The notes beneath the pieces were generated by a model. That model saw only the letters and a program-made list of their open reading frames with translations, made no database searches and was not told the DNA's origin. DNA of 64,000 bases, taken from Modestobacter lapidis (lineage in GTDB: Bacteria > Actinomycetota > Actinomycetes > Mycobacteriales > Geodermatophilaceae). Below, in pieces: positions 59,928-64,000 of this stretch (position 1 is its first letter; every line of letters begins with the position of its first letter). Location: contig JABAKE010000003.1 of the NCBI GenBank assembly GCA_019779905.1, forward strand, positions 305,835 through 369,834. The letters run 5' to 3'. The position numbers were made by a program, and so were the translations under genes.

Positions 59928-60523
59928 TCCGTGCTGTCGTCGGTCGGGTCCTCATCGGGGTTCGGGAAGTCGAAGGTCGGGACCGGCGTCTGTCCCTCCG
60001 CTGCGACCATCGCGTCGATCGTCACCTCGCCGGCCCGCTCGAACGTGAAGGTCACTGGGATCGACTCGGAGGACAGCAGCTCGCGCTCCAGGCCCAGCAG
60101 CGTCAGCGACGGCGCGCCCTCCGCTCCCACGTAGACGTTGTCCTCGGCGGCCACCTCGATGGAGACACCATCGGTGGCAGCCGCCGCACCCCCCGGCGGC
60201 GAGCTCTCCGCGCCGGCGAAATCGGGACCGCTCACGTCGATCAGCGTGTCGGCCTCCCGGCCGGTGTTGGCGATGCCCAGGAACAGGCTGGCGTCCTCAC
60301 CCACCTCGTAGGCGCCGTCCAGCGGGTACTCCAGCTGCACCTGCAGCAGCTTCACGTCCTCGCTGACAGGGGCGTCCGGCCCGATCGCACCGCCGGGCAC
60401 CTCCGCTTGCGGTGTCTCGATGGGGGCGTCCGAGCTGCACCCGGCCAACAGCAGGGCGCTGCAGCAGGCGGTGGGCAGCAGCCAACGGCGCAGCGCGGAA
60501 CGGTGCGTTGCTCGGGTCTCCAC
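59924..60523 (-). CDS. LpqE-like lipoprotein
   Basis: 199 residues from GTG at 60523 (GGAGGATCC seven bases before it). Signal LLPTACCSALLLAGC with lipobox LAGC. The mature part (VKLLQVQLEYPLDGAYEVGEDASLFLGIANTG, then ADTLIDVSGPDFAG) is a beta-sandwich like the PCuAC/LpqE group of actinobacterial lipoproteins, but the Met/His copper motif is not visible. Role unknown; expressed with the DUF2254 protein. Confidence 0.75.
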   Translation of the reverse strand: METRATHRSALRRWLLPTACCSALLLAGCSSDAPIETPQAEVPGGAIGPDAPVSEDVKLLQVQLEYPLDGAYEVGEDASLFLGIANTGREADTLIDVSGPDFAGAESSPPGGAAAATDGVSIEVAAEDNVYVGAEGAPSLTLLGLERELLSSESIPVTFTFERAGEVTIDAMVAAEGQTPVPTFDFPNPDEDPTDDSTE

Positions 60524-60702
60524 GGTGGGGATCCTCCGGGTTCGGTCGCAGGTCGTCGGTCCGCCCTGCCCTACCCCGATAGCCCCCTGGGACACCGGTG
60601 ATCCATGCTGGATTCGGTGGCGGTGGAACGGGCGTCATCGGGGTAGCTGCCGGGCACGACCCCGGGGAGAGGCCCCGCCGCGCTGATCGAGGAGACCCAC
60701 CG

Positions 60703-61470
60703 ATGTGCCGCCTGCTGGGAACGGTGTCCACGATCCCGCGGACCCTGGACGACGTCCTGGGCAGCGAGCGTGCGGCATTCCTCGGGCTGGCTGCGGTCCA
60801 CGGGGACGGCTGGGGTCACGCCTGGAGCACCGGGGTGGGCGAGCTGGAGGTGCGGAAGTCGCCGGAGTCGGCGCTGACCAGCGTCGAGCTCGCTGAGCTC
60901 GCCGGTGGCCGGCCGGCCGAGGCCGCCCTCACCCACCTCCGGTGGGCCACCCTCGGGCTGTCGGTCGGGCCGGGCAACACCCACCCGTTCACCGACGGGC
61001 GTATCGCATTCGCGCACAACGGGTCCATCGCGCCGCCGGCCGCGCTCGACGACCTGATCGTTCCCGACGTGGCGGCGCGCCGGCGGGGTGACACCGACAG
61101 CGAGCGGTACTTCCTGGCGCTCCTCTCCCGGCTGGCCGAGGGCGCGTCGCCGGCCGAGGCGCTGGCCGCCACCGTGGCCGGCGTGCTCGCCGGTGGCGCC
61201 GAGGTCCACAGCCTGAACTGCCTGCTCCTGACCCCCGACGCGCTGCTGGCCGTGTGCTGCTACGACGCGGAACGTGGGGCGGACCGCGACTACTACCCGC
61301 TGCTCCACCGCCGCACCGGCGACACCGTCGTCGTCGCCTCCACCGGGTGGACCGACAGTGCCGGGTGGTCGACGGTCAGCAACGGCCAGATGCTGGTCGT
61401 CGAACGCGGAACGCTGCACACGTCGGTGGTCCCGGTCGGAACGGTGGAACCGGTGGCCGCCGTCCCCTGA
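60703..61470 (+). CDS. Class II glutamine amidotransferase-like protein (EgtC/YafJ type)
   Basis: 255 residues from the ATG at 60703 (GAGGAGAC upstream). The N-terminal MCRLLG places Cys2 as nucleophile after Met removal. HGDGWGHAW, LTHLRWATLG and NTHPFTDGRIAFAHNGSI are the Ntn-hydrolase glutamine-site blocks. EgtC-like enzymes hydrolyse gamma-glutamyl bonds in ergothioneine synthesis, but no egt genes are nearby, so the substrate is open. Confidence 0.88.
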   Translation: MCRLLGTVSTIPRTLDDVLGSERAAFLGLAAVHGDGWGHAWSTGVGELEVRKSPESALTSVELAELAGGRPAEAALTHLRWATLGLSVGPGNTHPFTDGRIAFAHNGSIAPPAALDDLIVPDVAARRRGDTDSERYFLALLSRLAEGASPAEALAATVAGVLAGGAEVHSLNCLLLTPDALLAVCCYDAERGADRDYYPLLHRRTGDTVVVASTGWTDSAGWSTVSNGQMLVVERGTLHTSVVPVGTVEPVAAVP

Positions 61471-61597
61471 CCGGAGGGCGCCGCGTCCCGACCCGGCCGC
61501 GGTCTCGGCTGGCCGCGCGCTGGCCGGTGCTGGAGGCTCAGGGGGGCGCCCATCCAGCCCCGGTGGCCGTCGGCACAGCTGCTCCACCGGAGGTCGC

Positions 61598-62746
61598 ATG
61601 CGCGCGATGGTGTACCGCGGTCCCTACAAGATCCGGGTCGAGGAGAAGGACGTCCCGCCGATCGAGCACCCCAACGACGCGATCGTGCGGGTCACCACCG
61701 CGGCGATCTGCGGATCGGACCTGCACCTCTACCACGGGCTCATGCCCGACACCCGGGTCGGCACGACCTTCGGCCACGAGTTCATCGGGGTCGTGGACCA
61801 GGTCGGCCCTTCGGTGCAGAACCTGCAGGTGGGCGACCGGGTGATGGTGCCGTTCAACGTCTACTGCGGGTCCTGCTGGTTCTGCGCCCGCGGGCTCTAC
61901 TCGAACTGCCACAACGTCAACCCCAACGCCACCGCCGTGGGCGGGATCTACGGCTACTCGCACACCTGCGGCGGCTACGACGGTGGCCAGGCGGAGTACG
62001 TCCGGGTGCCGTTCGCCGACGTCGGCCCGACGAAGATCCCCGACTGGATGCACGACGAGGACGCCGTGCTGCTCACCGACGCGGTCGCCACCGGCTACTT
62101 CGGCGCGCAGCTCGGCGACATCGTCGAGGGCGACACGGTCGTGGTCTTCGGCGCCGGTCCGGTCGGCCTCGTCGCCGCGCAGTCGTCGTGGCTCATGGGC
62201 GCCGGCCGGGTGATCGTCATCGACCACGTCGACTACCGGCTGGAGATGGCCCGTACCTTCGCGCACGCCGAGACCTACAACTTCTCCGAGTACGACGACA
62301 TCGTCGTGCACTTGAAGCGGATCACCGACCACCTCGGCGCGGACGTCGCCATCGACTGCGTGGGCGCGGAGGCCGACGGCAACCTCCTCCAGCACGTCAC
62401 CTCCGCCAAGCTCACGCTGCAGGGCGGCTCGCCCGTCGCGCTGAACTGGGCCATCGACGGCGTGCGCAAGGGCGGCACGGTCTCGGTGATGGGCGCCTAC
62501 GGACCGATCTTCAGTGCGGTGAAGTTCGGCGACGCGATGAACAAGGGGCTCACCCTGCGGATGAACCAGTGCCCGGTGAAACGGCAGTGGCCCCGGCTGT
62601 TCGAGCATGTCCGTAACGGGCACCTGAAGCCGCGGGAGATGATCACCCACCGCATCCCGCTGGAGCACATCGCGGAGGGTTACCACATCTTTTCCGCCAA
62701 GCTGGACGGCTGCATCAAGCCGCTCGTCGTCCCGAGCGCGGCCTGA
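61598..62746 (+). CDS. Zinc-dependent alcohol/formaldehyde dehydrogenase
   Basis: 382 residues from ATG at 61598 (GGAGG six bases before); an ATG at 61607 is possible. Medium-chain dehydrogenase: catalytic zinc Cys38 (AAICGSDLHLYHG), His60-Glu61 (TFGHEFIG), and structural zinc CGSCWFCARGLYSNC. The NAD site is VVFGAGPVGLVAAQ. The HPND-like N-terminus and CGGYDGGQAEYVRVPFAD resemble glutathione-independent formaldehyde dehydrogenases. Substrate unknown. Confidence 0.92.
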   Translation: MRAMVYRGPYKIRVEEKDVPPIEHPNDAIVRVTTAAICGSDLHLYHGLMPDTRVGTTFGHEFIGVVDQVGPSVQNLQVGDRVMVPFNVYCGSCWFCARGLYSNCHNVNPNATAVGGIYGYSHTCGGYDGGQAEYVRVPFADVGPTKIPDWMHDEDAVLLTDAVATGYFGAQLGDIVEGDTVVVFGAGPVGLVAAQSSWLMGAGRVIVIDHVDYRLEMARTFAHAETYNFSEYDDIVVHLKRITDHLGADVAIDCVGAEADGNLLQHVTSAKLTLQGGSPVALNWAIDGVRKGGTVSVMGAYGPIFSAVKFGDAMNKGLTLRMNQCPVKRQWPRLFEHVRNGHLKPREMITHRIPLEHIAEGYHIFSAKLDGCIKPLVVPSAA

Positions 62747-62759
62747 GAGGGGAACGACC

Positions 62760-63362
62760 ATGACCGGCACAGCCCCCGAGACCGGTATCCCGGCCGCGTA
62801 CACCCCGGGTCCCCGTCCGCAGCGGGAGACCGCCGAGCAGTTGCGGGCACGGATCCCCGGCTGGGGAGCCGACCTGGACCCGGCCGACCGGCCCGCCGTG
62901 CCGCGGCTGCAGTCGCTGGAGACCGGGGCGCGCTGGGACTTCCCGGAGCGGCAGCCGGAGAAGTGGCCCCGGGAGCGCTCGATCGAGCACGCGGTGCTCA
63001 CTCCGGTGTTCGGCACCTCCTGCCCGCCCGCGGGGTTGTCCGGGGTGATCCGGAGGTACTCCTACCGGCGGTTCGGCGAGGGCCGGGCTGCGCACTGGCT
63101 GCTGCTGGTGGCCGCCGACCGGGTCGACGCCTGGGAGAGCCACCTGCGCTCGTTCGCCACGCTGCGGCCGGACAACCCGGTGACCCAGACCGGCGTGCGC
63201 AGCGAGCTCACCCACGCGGGCCTCAGCTCACGGATCGGCCGCAAGCGGGCCGATGTCGGCCATCACCTCCTGGACCCGGTGATCGTGGCCGGGCCGTGGG
63301 TCGCCGGGATGGGGGCGGCGTACGTCGGGGTGCGGCGCGTGCTGCGCGCGGTCAGGCGCTGA
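62760..63362 (+). CDS. Conserved actinobacterial protein of unknown function
   Basis: 200 residues, ATG at 62760 (GAGGGGAACG upstream), 13 bases after the dehydrogenase, so probably co-transcribed. Contains ETAEQLRARIPGWGADLDPADRPAVPR and SGVIRRYSYRRFGEGRAAHWLLLVAADRVDAWE, and ends in a hydrophobic stretch (DPVIVAGPWVAGMGAAYVG) that may be a membrane helix. I do not recognise a domain. It appears to be a membrane-associated partner of the dehydrogenase. Confidence 0.72.
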   Translation: MTGTAPETGIPAAYTPGPRPQRETAEQLRARIPGWGADLDPADRPAVPRLQSLETGARWDFPERQPEKWPRERSIEHAVLTPVFGTSCPPAGLSGVIRRYSYRRFGEGRAAHWLLLVAADRVDAWESHLRSFATLRPDNPVTQTGVRSELTHAGLSSRIGRKRADVGHHLLDPVIVAGPWVAGMGAAYVGVRRVLRAVRR

Positions 63363-63546
63363 GGCCGCCGTCGATGGCGAACGTCGTGGCGGTGACCATC
63401 GCGCTGGCGTCCGAAGCCAGGTAGAGCGCGGCCGCTGCGATCTCGTCGGGAGTGGTGTGCCGGCCGAAGGTCTCGTGCCCCGCCGCGATCGCGGTCCGGA
63501 CGGCGTCCTCGGCGGTGACGTCGGCGACGTCACCGCGGGTGATCAC
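63352..63546 (-). pseudogene. C-terminal fragment of a short-chain dehydrogenase
   Basis: The minus frame ends at 63352 and encodes about 64 residues of SDR type: RHTTPDEIAAAALYLASDAS then FAIDGGLSA, the classical C-terminus. No catalytic YxxxK or N-terminal Rossmann part is upstream in this strand. It begins at the palindrome GGTGATCACC (63538-63547), from which an SDR N-terminal fragment runs the other way. Confidence 0.7.
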
Positions 63547-63616
63547 CGGCGGCGAGAGCGGCATCGGCCTCGCCATCGCCCGGCTGTTCGTCCGCGAGGG
63601 CGCCCGGGTGCGACCC
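63539..63616 (+). pseudogene. N-terminal fragment of a short-chain dehydrogenase
   Basis: GTG ATC ACC onward encodes VITGGESGIGLAIARLFVRE then GARV, the cofactor-binding TGGxSGIG strand-helix of SDR enzymes. The likeness ends after about 26 codons. Together with the opposed C-terminal fragment it looks like a remnant left by inversion or deletion. Confidence 0.65.
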
Positions 63617-63793
63617 TGCCGTCCAGCTGGCCCATGGCCATCCCATCTTCGCCCGGTCGCCCTCCAGGGGCGCGGCGAGTGAGCATGCCAGGGGTGTGCA
63701 GCTCGTCGTCCCCGTCCTCCGGGCGACACGGTGCAGCTCGTCTCACTCGTGCCCGGACGCCGGGCAGCCCCCGCCGTCCCACCGGCCGGGCAC
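63617..63793. other. Apparently non-coding remainder
   Basis: Nothing convincing on either strand. GTGCAGCTCGTC occurs twice (near 63694 and 63731), perhaps decayed duplication. Confidence 0.4.
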
Positions 63794-63811
63794 CGCGGGC
63801 TGTCGCCCGCG
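63794..63811. terminator. Terminator after the HNH gene
   Basis: CGCGGGC-TGTC-GCCCGCG lies directly beyond the minus-strand stop (TAG, 63812-63814). Confidence 0.7.
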
Positions 63812-64000
63812 CTACAGCAGCCGTGGGCCGATGATGATCTCGGTGTCGTCGGGGCGGTAGGTGCGCCATCGGCCGTCGGGTGGTCGTTCGACGCGGAAGC
63901 CGTGGTGCACCTTCGTATGGTGCCGTTCGCAGAGGAGCGCTGAGTTCGTCAGGTTGGTCTCGCCACCGTGGATCCAGTGGATGAGGTGGTGCACGTCGCA
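63812..64000 (-). CDS. HNH endonuclease (13E12/DUF222 type), C-terminal part; continues past window
   Basis: About 62 visible residues on the minus strand: CDVHHLIHWIHGGETNLTNS followed by ALLCERHHTKVHHG. This is a ββα-metal HNH site with the His pair, central Asn and C..H pattern. The N-terminal DUF222 part must lie beyond base 64000. Such 13E12 proteins occur in many copies in actinobacterial genomes and may be mobile, though their biological role is unclear. Confidence 0.88.
   Translation of the reverse strand, partial: CDVHHLIHWIHGGETNLTNSALLCERHHTKVHHGFRVERPPDGRWRTYRPDDTEIIIGPRLL

Noticed and set aside
1..64000. CRISPR arrays, tRNA/rRNA genes, IS elements, prophage or replication origin
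   Set aside because: No regularly spaced repeats, cloverleaf-like or rRNA sequence, transposase, integrase or phage structural gene was seen on either strand; the HNH gene at the right edge is a 13E12-type protein and not proof of an element.

Overview
The window is very GC-rich, densely packed DNA with overlapping ATGA/GTGA gene junctions, GTG starts and few non-coding gaps. It reads as an aerobic high-GC actinobacterium. The HNH (13E12/DUF222-type) endonuclease at the right edge, the fused OleBC protein, the F420-type DDN-like oxidoreductase and RNase J fit an actinobacterium, and the overall look resembles Geodermatophilaceae (Blastococcus/Modestobacter/Geodermatophilus); the family assignment is inference. 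I see no rRNA, tRNA, CRISPR array, IS element or prophage.

Layout. 0-6.9 kb (+): 3' part of the B12-dependent mutase icmF, a MarR regulator, a cytosolic BtuF-like metal/corrin receptor, an FMN-dependent glutamate-synthase-like enzyme, a quinone oxidoreductase and an unusual three-domain cold-shock protein. 6.9-13 kb (-): an amide-use operon running from an FmdB-type zinc ribbon through an AmiS/UreI channel, two formamidase paralogues and a second FmdB, to a MOSC protein and a MetX-like hydrolase. 13-19 kb: an MFS carrier, pntAB transhydrogenase, and an ArsR-SRPBCC-DoxX unit with two clear operator palindromes. 19-25.3 kb: an aromatic-compound cluster (TfdB-like flavin hydroxylase, IclR regulator, two NitT/TauT-type binding lipoproteins, a CYP199-like P450). 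25.4-29.5 kb (-): RNase J, a CPA1 Na+/H+ antiporter, a DDN-like oxidoreductase.

29.6-31.3 kb is a less GC-rich patch carrying a small secreted cysteine protein and a divergent NrdR-like protein whose second ATP-cone is broken by a frameshift. 31.3-34.2 kb (+): a hydrolase, then an aminotransferase and omega-amidase that are translationally coupled. 34.2-40.4 kb (-): Ktr/Trk K+ uptake, a membrane-anchored HtrA-like protease, glucose-6-phosphate isomerase and a channel-like protein without a recognisable selectivity filter. 40.5-43.8 kb: BrkB/YihY, a secreted GH25-like protein, a Tat lipoprotein hydrolase and a GXWXG/DUF4334 protein. 43.8-48.3 kb (-): the oleA-oleBC-oleD pathway for long-chain olefins. 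48.5-52.3 kb (-): a Gfo/Idh/MocA oxidoreductase and a response regulator/histidine kinase/GerMN lipoprotein operon. 52.5-54.8 kb (+): two STAS proteins, a 47-residue zinc ribbon, a YetF protein and a K+ channel. 54.9-58.5 kb: a cytosolic Csp-type copper store, and a molybdopterin oxidoreductase without an N-terminal Fe-S motif coupled to a small helical protein. 58.5-63.4 kb: DUF2254 protein plus lipoprotein, class II glutamine amidotransferase, zinc alcohol dehydrogenase and a conserved protein. 63.4-64 kb: two opposed fragments of a short-chain dehydrogenase and the end of the HNH gene.

The best candidates for something undescribed are the triple cold-shock protein with Arg/Asp-rich linkers, the tandem-ATP-cone NrdR relative with a CGT-TGA-C shift point, the Fe-S-less molybdoenzyme pair, and a set of loop-less perfect palindromes in intergenic positions, two of which sit over start codons.
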